Origin: Pyropia haitanensis
Lineage: Eukaryota > Rhodophyta > Bangiophyceae > Bangiales > Bangiaceae
Assembly (NCBI GenBank): GCA_008729055.1
Contig: SDUX01000008.1
Coordinates: 4,799,756-4,863,755 of the forward strand
Length of the DNA: 64,000 bases
Direction: 5' to 3'
The position numbers were made by a program, and so were the translations under genes. Positions 54,830-64,000 of the stretch are shown here, piece after piece. Within the stretch, counting starts at the first letter, position 1; the number at the start of each line of letters is the position of its first letter. Below the pieces are notes generated by a model that saw nothing but the letters and a program-made list of their open reading frames with translations, ran no database searches and had not been told where the DNA came from.

Positions 54830-56210
54830 TAAGTTTGTTGGGGGGGGGTGGTGTGGTGGGAGGGTGATTGAGGGGTGGTGTGCTGGTGGGCGGGGTGGTG
54901 GTGGCGTGGCGGTGGTGGGCTGGTTGTGGCGGCGTGTGGTGACGGTGGGGTGGTGGCGGTGGGGTGGGGGCGGCAACAGACGTGGCGGAGCACTTCGGGG
55001 GGATGCCCTGTCGCGTTCTGGGAGGGTGGGAGCGGGGTGGCGGCTGTGGTGGGTCACGGGTGGAGGTTTCGGTTGTCGTGGGATGGGAAGGTGGCTGTGT
55101 TTGGGTGGCGGTGTTTAGGTGGTGGTTTTTTTGGTGGTTATTTTTTTGTGTGATGGTGGTGTGGTTCCGACGGCGTGGTGGTGGTGGCGACGTTGGCGGG
55201 TGGTGTTGGCGACGGTCACGGACGTGGCGGGGTAGCTGGGGGGCTCCTCGGCCGTGTGCGTGGCCGGCGTTGAGGATGGCGGGGTGGAGGTTGCGGGGTT
55301 GTGGTGGTGGGGTGGTCGCTCGCGGGGTGGTGGTTGTCGGGCGGTGGTGGTGGTGGGGTGGTGGGGGCGGGGTGGTGGTGGCGGCGACGTGGTGGTGGCG
55401 ACGGACGTGGCGGGCACTTTGGGACGGTGCCCCGTCGCTTCCTGGGTGGTGGGGGTTGGGGGGGGGGGGGGGGCACGCCGACACGCCGCCGCCTCTGCCG
55501 CCACCGCCAGCTGCTGTCATTGCTGACTCGGCCATCGCTTCTCCCGCAGCTGCCACTTGTGCCACTGCCTTTTTCTTTTTTTTTCAGCTGTTGTTTTTTT
55601 TCTTTTTGGGAGGTGGGCGCGAGGGATGTGGGGAGCTGACCGGAGGGGGGGGGGGCGGCGGTGGAGGGCGAGAGCGGAGGGGCGGCTGAGGGGAGGGGCG
55701 TGATGGTGGCGGCGGCGGTGGCGGAGACGGCGGCAAGGTCGACGGTGTTGGCGGCGGCGGCAAGATCGACGGCGGCGGCGTTGGTGGCGGCTGCGGCAAG
55801 TGCAAGACGGCGGCGGCGGCGGCGGCGGCGGCAAGGGCGGCGGTGACAGAGGCGACGACGGCAGCGGGCGGCGACAAGAACAAGACGGCGGCGGCGGCGG
55901 CGGCAGCGGCAGGCGCGGCGGCAAGTACAAGTCAGCGGCGGGGGCGGCGGGGGTTATGTCGGCGGCAGGTTTGTGGTGGCGGGATAGCTGAGGTGCTCCC
56001 TGGCCGTGTGCGTGGCCGGCGTTGAGGATGGCGGGGTGGTGGCTGGCGTGGCGATGATGGTGAGGTGGTGGCTGGCGGGGTGGTGGCTGGCGGGATGGTG
56101 GTGGTGGTGGGCTGGTGGGGGCAGCGTGGTGGTGGCGGCGACGTGGTGGTGGCGACGGACGTGGCGGGCACATTGGGAGGGTGCCCCGTCGCGTCCTGGG
56201 TGGTGCGCTG
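54830..56210. repeat. GT-rich degenerate repeat region with duplicated blocks
   Basis: A GGTGGTGG-rich region. Two diverged copies of a ~230-base block lie at about 55220-55455 and 55980-56208. They share GGCCGTGTGCGTGGCCGGCG followed by TTGAGGATGGCGGGGTGG, and farther on GGTGGTGGCGACGGACGTGG followed by CGGGCAC. A third partial copy is near 54975-55035. Between the copies is a GGC-triplet zone (55650-55930). Minus-strand Pro/His/Thr frames are a consequence of the repeat. Confidence 0.7.
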
Positions 56211-57640
56211 ACGAAAAACAGCGAGCAGGGCGGAGCGCAGTGTCGCCCGCCACTCGCATCGGCACCTTATAGAGCGATGCGGAGGAGATGGGCAGCCGAT
56301 ACGATTGTACTGCATCGCAGGCGCACACGAGACTCGGAAATCCCACGGTCACGTGTGCTGTAGTTCTCGGTCTCGCGACTTGGCGCCTATCGAAGCCCCG
56401 TCGGCGGATGGCGCATCGAAACGCCGTATCGACTCTAGCCCGAGACCCAACGCTGATGCGCCATCGAAGCCGACGCGGTTTGCAGCATTCGATGGGGAAA
56501 ACAAAGTTGTTGACGATGTCTATTGAAAAGACATTTTCTGGAACACCCCCGTTCAGACGTTACAGCAGCCATGAGGCATGTTCACGTGCTTACGTAATTT
56601 CGTCGGTTGCGCCGCTTCACGGTGATGCATCGAGCGCGCGCCCGGCTGCCACTGTTGAGTGGAACGCACCGGGCCTCTTGCCCGTCCCCCTCCCATAGCA
56701 GCCCCCGGTGTAGGGACCCCGTAGTTGGTGCTAAAGTCGCTCCTGTTGCTTCCTACCCGCTCCCGGCACGGAGCCGTCCCCCTCTTATAGCTCCCCCCCC
56801 GGTCCTCACTAAGCCCCTCTCCCCCGCACGCCCCGCACACCCGCGTGCCCGCACCCGCCGCGCGCCCCGACCGGCAGGGCCGCGCCTCCCCTGTCTCCCC
56901 GCACGCACCCCGCACGTCCCACGCCCGCTTTCGAGCCGCAAGCGCTCCAATTCACCCACCACCCCCTTTCGGGGACCATCCGCGGACGCCACCGCCACCA
57001 GCCACCGCGCGCTGTGGCGCCCAGCTCATCCGTCGTCCGGCGCCGTACCGCATCGGCGCCCCCCCCCACCCCACGGTCGAGCCACTGCGTCACCACGACA
57101 CCTGCCAGAGTGGAAGCAGCTGCGGTCGCATGAGCAGGGAATGGGGACCCGCAGTCCTCAAATCCGCAGGGAATAGGTCCCCATTCCAACAGCCACCACC
57201 GTGTAGTTACTACCCTGTACCGTTTGGCGGCTGCCTTTGCCTACCTCTCCCTCCCCCGCTTCCCGATACATGCTCGCTTTCGTCAGCACTGACGTGATCG
57301 TCCATGCACTTCGCGAACCTGGAAGTGCCGCCGTCGCAGGGGATGAGCATTGTGTGGGAGGAGGGACGGATGAGAAGGAGGATGGGAGAAATGTTGGGGG
57401 GCGGGGCGTGCGGAGGAGCGGGGAGGGGCATCCGTTGAGGCGGGGTGAGCAACGGAGCACGTGGAGTTGACGAGATCAACTGTACCGGCCCACACACCAG
57501 AATTGTCTCCGAAGATTGAATCAAACATGTCCATCTATTGAGATCTGAAGGATGTGCTTGCTTCCGGGAAAAATGAGACGGCATTCGTACCTGAGAGCTG
57601 TTTCTCTGTCTCTGTCGGCGGGACCGGATGACAACACCAT
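56211..57640. other. Intergenic, no supportable gene
   Basis: 56280-56530 is lower in GC, with repeated CATCGAA/GTATCGA words resembling 53076-53176. 56700-57080 is C-rich. No protein-like frame with domain motifs is seen. Confidence 0.45.
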
Positions 57641-58262
57641 AAACCCGCCACCTCCGCCGACGCCGCCAATGCTGCCGTCGCCGCTCCCCGCGGCTGCCAC
57701 CGTCCCCGCCGCGACCGCCGCTGCTTCAGCCGCCGCCGCACCTCCCTGGCGCTGCCGCCACCCCTGCCGCCGCCCCCCCCTGCTGTCGTCGCTGCCACCG
57801 CCACCACCCTTCCCGGCCGCCGCTGCCGCCGCCGCAGCCGCCACCCCGCATTGCTGCTGCCGTCGCCGTTGCCGCCGCTCCCGCCGCCGCCCCCACATGG
57901 CGCGGTTGCCGCCTCGGCTGCGGCTCTCGTCTGCCGCCGCCGCCGCCGCTCGCCCCTTCGTCTGCTGCCGCCGCCACCGCCGCTGCTGTCGCCGCTCCCC
58001 CCTGCCGCCGCCACCCTGCCGCGGCTGCCGTTACCCGCGCCGCGGCGGCCGCCGCCCCCTGCTGCTGCTGCTGCTGCTGCCGCCGCCGTCGCTACGCCCA
58101 GGCGCAGCCGCCGCCGCCGCCGCTGCTCCACCCTGCCGATGCTGCCGCCGCCGCCGCCGCCAGCCGCTGCCGCCGCCATCGCCACCCCCCCCAGTCGTCG
58201 CCGCCTCCGCCGCCGCCGCCGCCGCTGCCGCCGCCGCCGCCGCCGTTGTCACCGTCGGCTGC
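57641..58262. repeat. CCG/GCC/GCT triplet-rich tract
   Basis: About 600 bases composed almost entirely of CCGCCN triplets and variants. Open frames on both strands (57552-58478 plus, 57535-58185 minus) are composed of Pro/Ala/Arg or Gly/Ala and are not credible genes. Confidence 0.8.
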
Positions 58263-60131
58263 TGCGCCTGCTTCGTGTCAGCCAAGGTCCTATGCAGCGA
58301 CGGACAGGACCCTCCACTCACCGGAGTGCCGACCGGCTGGTTACCCACCCCCTCCGCAGGCTGCCGGGGGCGGTGGGCGGATGTGACAGCGGCGGAGTCG
58401 TTCAAGGAAGGTTGGGTCCCCGCTCCCGTCAATCTGTCTTTCTCACCAGGATCGCGCAACGGGGCCAGTATTTCGTGAACGCCTGTCGGACGACCGATCC
58501 CTTGCTACAACTTCGCCCACCGGGCTCATCCTCTACCCGCGGTGCCTATGCCAGATGGGTCCGGCGCCAGCAGCGGGCGCGGTGGTGCACCCTATCCGCT
58601 CTTTTCCCACCCCGCGTCACCAAGAGGGCACAGGGGTGGCGGTCTCTCGCGGCGCCGCGGGGGACGCTGTCCCCTGCGACGCGGGCCACTCGCCTCATTT
58701 CGGACGCCGTGCCCCTCCTCGCTCTCCGCCACCCTTCCGGATCCCTGCGCACGGCCTTGACCTGCACGTTGTGGCGGGCACCTTGGCTACCCACCGTTCA
58801 CCCTTTTGTCCCCGTAGGACTTGAGCATCCGTGTTTTCATGCTGGCCGTTCGAAGTTCAGCCAGACGGCCGTTCAGCGTGGACATCACGGCAGACCGCAG
58901 TCAATCGTGCGACGGTCGCGTGCTTGTCTCCCGTGGGCTTCTCGCCACCCTTGACCTCCATGGCCAGTGTATCCTGGACCCAGCTGTCTCTTGACGACGG
59001 CTGCACTCCACCGTCGCGGCGGATGTGTCACAAGGGCACGAGTCGCACTGGGGGTGTGTCACGACGACCTCTTTGTGGATGCGCCTGCGAGGCGTGGCGT
59101 CGCAATGGGAGGGGGAGAAGATGATGGTAAGGAGGGGGAGCATGGGGATCAGTGGGGAAGCGTCGTCACGAGCTGAGCACGGTACCGCCACTCCCGGCAT
59201 GAGCGGTGGCGGTGTCAAGAATGTGGTCAGCAACTGCGGCGGGCGGCGACACGGCGGCGGTGCCCGCGAACAGCAGCTCCGACGGCGGCCGCAGCTGGCG
59301 CGTCTGCCGCGGCGGCTCGAGGTCATGGGCGTGGGTGGTGGCGCTCGTGGCCGGCCTCGTCGCCTTCTGTCTCGCGGAACTAACTGGTGCTCGAGACGGG
59401 CCACGACAGCCGCCACGACGGTGAACCAGCGGCGGGTGCGGTTGACGATGGCTTCTGTGCGTGGCCGCCGTGCTCTGTGCCCGACGCGGCCGCGGCGGTT
59501 ACGGCGGTGCTGGCCGCGCACCTCGACTTGGTCGACCGCTCTTGGACAGTGGTGCTCGAGGACTCCGCCAAGTCCATGATCACTGCCGAGGTGCCCGTCG
59601 GCTCTTCCGTGGCGGACGGCCGTGTCGTTGCCGCCAACTGTGTGTTGACGGCAACGCCATGGACGGACGTGACGGCGGTGTGTGCAGAGGTGGTGGTTTA
59701 GACTTGGGGTTGCTTCTTGGAGTTTGTGGCCGTTGGCAGCAGTCTGATGCCGTCGACGCCGTCGGCGCCGGCAACGCCGCTAGAGTGGAACTGCTGCTGC
59801 AGTGGGCAGGGATCTGACGAACAGCCAGTACTCTTGATGTGGCACCGCGCCGACTCGGTTAAGCCGCACAGTAGAGAGCTAGACATGGTGTGTTTTCTTC
59901 CTTGTGCGCTTCTCGATATTCAATTTCTTGTTCTCTTCTGCAAGTTACTCATAGCTCATAGAGTGCATCCCTGACTGCCGGAACGCTTTGCTGAGGCTCA
60001 TGCCAAACAGGTGGGTGTCAGGAGGCAGGCATGAGAGAAGAGCAAGCAAACTGACGAGGCGCAATAAATAAGAAATTGACATTCATACCACAAAGCACAG
60101 GAGCAGAGGACAGGCAAGCAAGGCCGTTGCT
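58263..60131. other. Region upstream of no clear gene; weak membrane-like frame at 59206-59701
   Basis: One patch looks mildly coding on the plus strand. SWAWVVALVAGLVAFCLAEL (frame 59206-59424) would be a transmembrane helix. In another frame, 59387-59701, SVPDAAAAVTAVLAAHLDLV, then DRSWTVVLEDSAKSMITAEV and a stop follow. The two frames overlap near 59390, and no intron or homopolymer explains the change, so I do not call a gene. The rest of the interval shows nothing. Confidence 0.3.
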
Positions 60132-61511
60132 CTACGGCTGCGGCGCAGAGACATGGTGTACTCGTAGCATATGCTTGCGCATGTTGCCCTTCTCACTAAA
60201 GGTGCGCTCGCATACGCCACAGCGGTGCGGCTTGAGTCCGACATGCACCGTACGGTAATGCTTGGAGCGGGTACCCGCTTGGCCAAATGTCTTGCCGCAT
60301 TGCTTGCATGCAAACGGGCGGAGCTTGGCGTGTACAGCCGCCTTGTGCTTCTTGAGGTCACAGACTCGCTTGAAGCGGTGCTGGCAGAGGGAGCATGCGT
60401 GAGCACGCTGCGCCGTCCCGATGGGCGTGTCGCTGCCGGTGCCGCTACCTCCGCCGCTGCCGCCACCGCGAGTCTCTTCCTGCGCACCTCTGGCAGTCCC
60501 GCACCAAGCCGCCGCGTACATGGGCGCCTCCTTCTTCCAGCTGCTAGACTGATCATCTTCCCTGTCGAACAGCTGCTGGCGCGCTGCCGCGTCGGCCACG
60601 GCCCTGTCGTGATCTTGATGAGAGGACCGGCGCAGGTCGTCCAAGTTGGAAACGATCCCGCCATGCGCAGCGTATTCTTCAACGCTCTTGGAGCTCTCAC
60701 GTTCTGTCGGAGGTGATAGAGCAGACGACACGACATCCCGCTGGCGTGGCTCGGTAGCAACCATCTCTGGCCCGAGGTAGGCGCTCTCGTCCTTTGTCTG
60801 ATTCGAGCCTGCAATGTCGCCCAGCACTGTGCTCCAAAACTGACGCCGCTGCTGAACGTACTCGGGTCCATAACCCCCCTTTTCATCAGCCACAGGAGAA
60901 GTCGAGTCTGCTCTCCCAGCACCTTCTTCCTCCGATCCAGATGGGTGGAAGCGGGCGCCAACGTCGCTGCCCGAGTTGACAAGGTTGGCCCGCAACGACG
61001 GCAGCGGCAGTCGAGGTGACAGGGGCACAAAGGTGGCCAAAGGGTAGTGCAGCTGCAGCTTGTGGACCCGTGCTCCTGTCACGGGACCCGACTCTTCCGG
61101 CCGCGTCCATCGAGGGCCCCTCTCAACCAACGAAGGTGAAGGCAGTCGAATGGTTGGTGTTGGCAGCGTCAGAGGGGATGTGGGTAGTTTCCGGGACTTG
61201 GGGACCACGGACAGAGCGGTGGCTTCAAAGAAAGTCGGGCGTGCGTTCCATGCAGGCGTCTTGGCCGGCGGCGTCATCCCAGCCAAGTCTGCTAAGAGGT
61301 CCACCCCCGACGAGGAGGCGGCCGTCGGCGGCAGGCGCGATCCATCGTGGAGGTGTGGCATCCTCTGCGTGACAGCGGCTTCAGGAGCTGCGCCCCTCAT
61401 CAAAAGGGGAGGAGAGATGGAAGATGATGGTGAAGCCAGTCGAGGAAGACTGCCGACGTCCGCGCGAAACGAGAGTGGCGGATGGTAAGGATGTGGCCGT
61501 TTGCTGTACAT
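60132..61511 (-). CDS. C2H2 zinc-finger protein, three C-terminal fingers
   Basis: 459 residues, intronless. Probably a nuclear DNA-binding transcription factor. Three consecutive C2H2 fingers lie at the C-terminus: residues 373-394 (CSLCQHRFKRVCDLKKH..VH), 402-423 (CKQCGKTFGQAGTRSKH..VH) and 431-452 (CGVCERTFSEKGNMRKHMLR, then VH). They are joined by seven-residue linkers AKLRPFA and VGLKPHR, degenerate versions of the TGEKPF linker. The long N-terminal part (1-370) is Ser/Pro-rich with no domain that I recognise, followed by an acidic/polar stretch and a Gly/Ser linker (GGGSGGGSGTGSDTP). The start MYSKRPHPYHPP at 61511 is the first ATG of a frame that stays protein-like throughout. The gene lies in DNA of more moderate GC. 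Target genes cannot be inferred. Confidence 0.85.
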   Translation of the reverse strand: MYSKRPHPYHPPLSFRADVGSLPRLASPSSSISPPLLMRGAAPEAAVTQRMPHLHDGSRLPPTAASSSGVDLLADLAGMTPPAKTPAWNARPTFFEATALSVVPKSRKLPTSPLTLPTPTIRLPSPSLVERGPRWTRPEESGPVTGARVHKLQLHYPLATFVPLSPRLPLPSLRANLVNSGSDVGARFHPSGSEEEGAGRADSTSPVADEKGGYGPEYVQQRRQFWSTVLGDIAGSNQTKDESAYLGPEMVATEPRQRDVVSSALSPPTERESSKSVEEYAAHGGIVSNLDDLRRSSHQDHDRAVADAAARQQLFDREDDQSSSWKKEAPMYAAAWCGTARGAQEETRGGGSGGGSGTGSDTPIGTAQRAHACSLCQHRFKRVCDLKKHKAAVHAKLRPFACKQCGKTFGQAGTRSKHYRTVHVGLKPHRCGVCERTFSEKGNMRKHMLRVHHVSAPQP

Positions 61512-64000
61512 AGCCTACGGTTGGGGGTGGGGATATGTGGGGCTGGACGGACTCAACTGCAACGGAGGAACTTGTGAGTGGACAGGGATGGGATGGATGC
61601 CTGTGCGAGGCCGGCAACGCTGGTCAGCCGCTTGGGGGCCTTAAGAGGACAGCCGCGTAGTGAGCGGGTTCAAATTGTGAGGCGGGTGCTGTCGGGTCTG
61701 TGGCTGCGGTGCGCCGAGGCTAGAGGCAACGGCTGTGTGCGGACGCGTCTGCGAAAGAGAACAAAAACACAGCCCGTTCCACGCAGGCCTGCCGGGCAGG
61801 CTGCGAGGCGGCTCACAGCCGCCGCGTCGGCCACGGTTCGCGTGTGGTCCCTGGTTCGGGGTCCCGCCAAGGCACTCCGCCAGGGCAGCACGGCGTCCAT
61901 TTTTTGGGTATCGGCGCTGGCTGCGGCAGGGCGTGGTCCGCGCCGCGGCGATCCCCGGGTTGCCGACCGGGCCGGACTGACACTGTCGCCCAATCAGCCA
62001 AACCGCGCGCGTGTGCGCGTCGCGGCAAGGGCGTGGCGCGAGCCGACGCACCCGCCAAAGGAGCGCGGTCGCAACTACCGCAGCACGGCTGTGCCCCCTC
62101 CCGCGAGGAGGGGTCCTGTTTCGGCCACTACCAGCGTGCGGTGGCCGCCTCTGCGGTGGCGCGGCAAAGATATCTCTTGGAATTGAACACCCCACCGCGC
62201 GTTGCGGGGCGGCGCTACACCTTGGCGCACAGACACACACCCACACCTGTCCCCGACAGTTGTGTTGCTTGAACAATAGACAGCACCCCCGCCGATACGC
62301 CAGGCAGCATCCACGGCACACACCCAAAGGCGAACGCCATCCCCCCCCCGCAGATGGGGTCTCCACGAACCCAACGGGGGCGGAGGGGTGGGTGCGTACT
62401 CGCCAGCCGCACGTCCGGGCCAATCAGCCTCTTTCCGCGGGATGGCAACGCCCTCAGCCGTGACGACCGCCCCCGCTCTGTTCCCTCCGCACGCCCTCCT
62501 TGTCCTGCCCAACAGCCCCCACGCGTCACGCAGCCCCAAACGGGGGGCTGCCCATCACGGTGCTGATCACCCTCGAGACTCCCCTTTGCGCTGGCTGAAA
62601 CGATATGGCTAGGGGTGCCTGCGGGCGTGGCGCGCCGGTCCGCTGACGCAGCGCAGCGCCTGTGTTGGCGTTCCAATTTCGCAAGCACCGGTGCGACTGC
62701 CTCGGCGGAGGCGCTCGCACCTCCACCGCCGTCACGGCCCTGGTGTTCTGTGGCGGCCCCACGCGCTCCCCTCCGCCCTCTCTCACGCCCCGGGGTGGGA
62801 CCCTGCCGTGCTTCGTTTTGGCCACCGGGGCAGACGGGCATGCATCGCGGGGAATTGCGTTCCCAGTGGGCTCGACTGATTTCATTCGTCGAGGGCAGAA
62901 TTCCGCAAGTCTGTCGTCTGCCGGAGGCGTTGGCAATCTCTTGCGGACTGGTGGCTCCGCCAGCTGGCGCCGCGGCGGTGTCATGGACAAGGCCCCCCCC
63001 CCTTCCGAAGAAGAAACGGACGAGGTCTTCCTGCTGGAGCCACACCCCCGGACACCAGGCGATCATTGGTACGCAACGACTGCGCCCCATCGTCATGCCG
63101 TCTGGCCCGCCACCGTACCAAGCACAAGCAGTCACAGACCACCCGCTGTTGTCCCATTCCATTCGGGTGGCATGCGCTGCATGCGGCTATGGCAAGGAAC
63201 CAGCCTCGTCGAGTGCGCTGCGCGGCACAGCACATGTCAGCCCGGACAGGCAGCGGCGCTCGAGGTGGGAACACAGGATGATAGTCACCAGATCAACGAG
63301 TGGATTGTAAACAGATGCCAGGCGCGTCACAAATCACGACAGCGCCCCACACAATGGGGTGTTCTTCGTCAACCCACAGCAGCTGTCGGGCTCGACAAGT
63401 CCCTAAATCAGCTCAAGACAAACTACCCGCAGGGCCCGTGGGACGACCGCACACAACCACCGCCGCCGCCCCGAGCTGCGAGGTAGGGCGGCAAGGTAGC
63501 CGACATCAGCTGGGTGGGGAGCTATCGCGGGTCGCCCCGCGCCGCCGCCGCCACGACTGCTTGCCACAAATGCGCGAATGCAATGGGAGGGGCGACGGGG
63601 CCTTGTGGGGAGACTACTCTGTGGCAAAAAACAGGGAGCGACAAGGCAGCTCGTGGGGGGTGGAACGCCACGGCGAGGCCGTTCCTTGCCTAGTCGTCCG
63701 GGTCGTGAAAAACGTCGTCGAGACGCTCGGAGAGGGGAGGGAGGGGAGGCGTGGGAAGCCGTGGCCGCCACTGCAACAGCGGCCGCCGCGTCTGCAGGTA
63801 GCGGGGGCCACTGGCTGCCCCCCTCGCCACGCGATGGCGCGACGCGGCCCGCCGCGTGCGCGTGGCCGGCGCCGCGCAGGTGGACACGCAACGGTGGTCA
63901 ACCCCAGCACGTGTGGCGACCACGGTCATACCGAGATGCGTCGGTAGCGCGCTTTCCCAAGCCTATGTGCACCCATCTGTCGCCCTCCATCACCCCTCAC
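61512..64000. other. Right-end region, no supportable gene
   Basis: Several long frames exist on both strands (61641-62423 minus, 62215-63162 minus, 62662-63486 plus), but they overlap each other and show no domain. The last part of 62662-63486 (DDSHQINEWIVNRCQARHKS) is the most protein-like. 63690-63950 is GC-rich. A gene extending beyond the window cannot be excluded. Confidence 0.45.

Noticed and set aside
57552..58478. 308-codon Pro/Ala/Arg/Cys frame
   Set aside because: Encoded by a CCG/GCC triplet tract; the complementary strand is equally open.
59206..59701. Membrane-helix frame followed by a protein-like frame
   Set aside because: The frame change near 59390 has no homopolymer or convincing intron, and no family match; kept only as a note.
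62215..63486. Overlapping 274- and 315-codon frames near the right end
   Set aside because: Opposite strands over the same DNA, no domain, no splice or start context.
1..64000. Bacterial-style features (operons, ribosome binding sites, CRISPR arrays, prophage)
   Set aside because: The window is eukaryotic: spliceosomal introns, organelle leaders, KEOPS, TIM9 and NSE4. The tandem repeats here have no spacer-repeat structure.

Overview
This window is nuclear DNA of a photosynthetic eukaryote, most likely a red alga of the Bangiales type (Porphyra/Pyropia-like). Four observations support this. The sequence is extremely GC-rich. The genes contain spliceosomal introns. There is a red-lineage (LHCR-type) light-harvesting protein. 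The plastid-directed proteins start with short Phe-containing leaders (MAAFV, MTAFV, MAAFI) and lack an ER signal peptide, as expected for a primary red plastid. The genus is an inference; a haptophyte or stramenopile is less likely.

Layout. 0-8 kb: NSE4 (SMC5/6 kleisin) converges on a DnaJ-X co-chaperone, followed by a three-exon CGI121/TPRKB KEOPS subunit. 8-14.4 kb: gene-poor, with G/C homopolymers and a fold-back inverted repeat near 10.6-11.3 kb. 14.4-19.2 kb: a secreted DUF5060/DUF4038-like glycoside-hydrolase-type protein and a MenG/UbiE-like quinone methyltransferase. 21-28 kb: a weak zinc-finger-like reading frame, a 610-bp non-autonomous DNA transposon with a target-site duplication, and an unrecognised two-exon gene. 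28.3-32.8 kb: a near-perfect inverted duplication carrying two identical genes for a secreted 20-cysteine protein. 33-41 kb: a possible small membrane protein, an AT-richer island, a BAH-domain gene and TIM9. 41-51 kb, the densest part: an mTERF-like plastid/organelle protein, LHCR, plastid-targeted GARS (purD) and phosphoacetylglucosamine mutase. 51-60 kb: mostly repeats (a 20-bp minisatellite, GT-rich duplicated blocks, CCG triplets). 60-61.5 kb: a three-finger C2H2 protein. The last 2.5 kb has no supportable gene.

The genes are ordinary single eukaryotic units, not operons. Several concern the plastid (LHCR, MenG-like, mTERF, GARS); others serve chromosome maintenance (NSE4), tRNA t6A formation (CGI121), mitochondrial import (TIM9) and UDP-GlcNAc synthesis (AGM1).

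Two window-wide patterns stand out. First, 10 of 11 introns placed by protein continuity start GTRCG instead of the usual GTRAG. Second, long G/C homopolymers lie inside introns just before 3' splice sites and also inside coding regions, where at least four genes change frame exactly at a homopolymer (probably length errors or variation in the assembly rather than pseudogenes).
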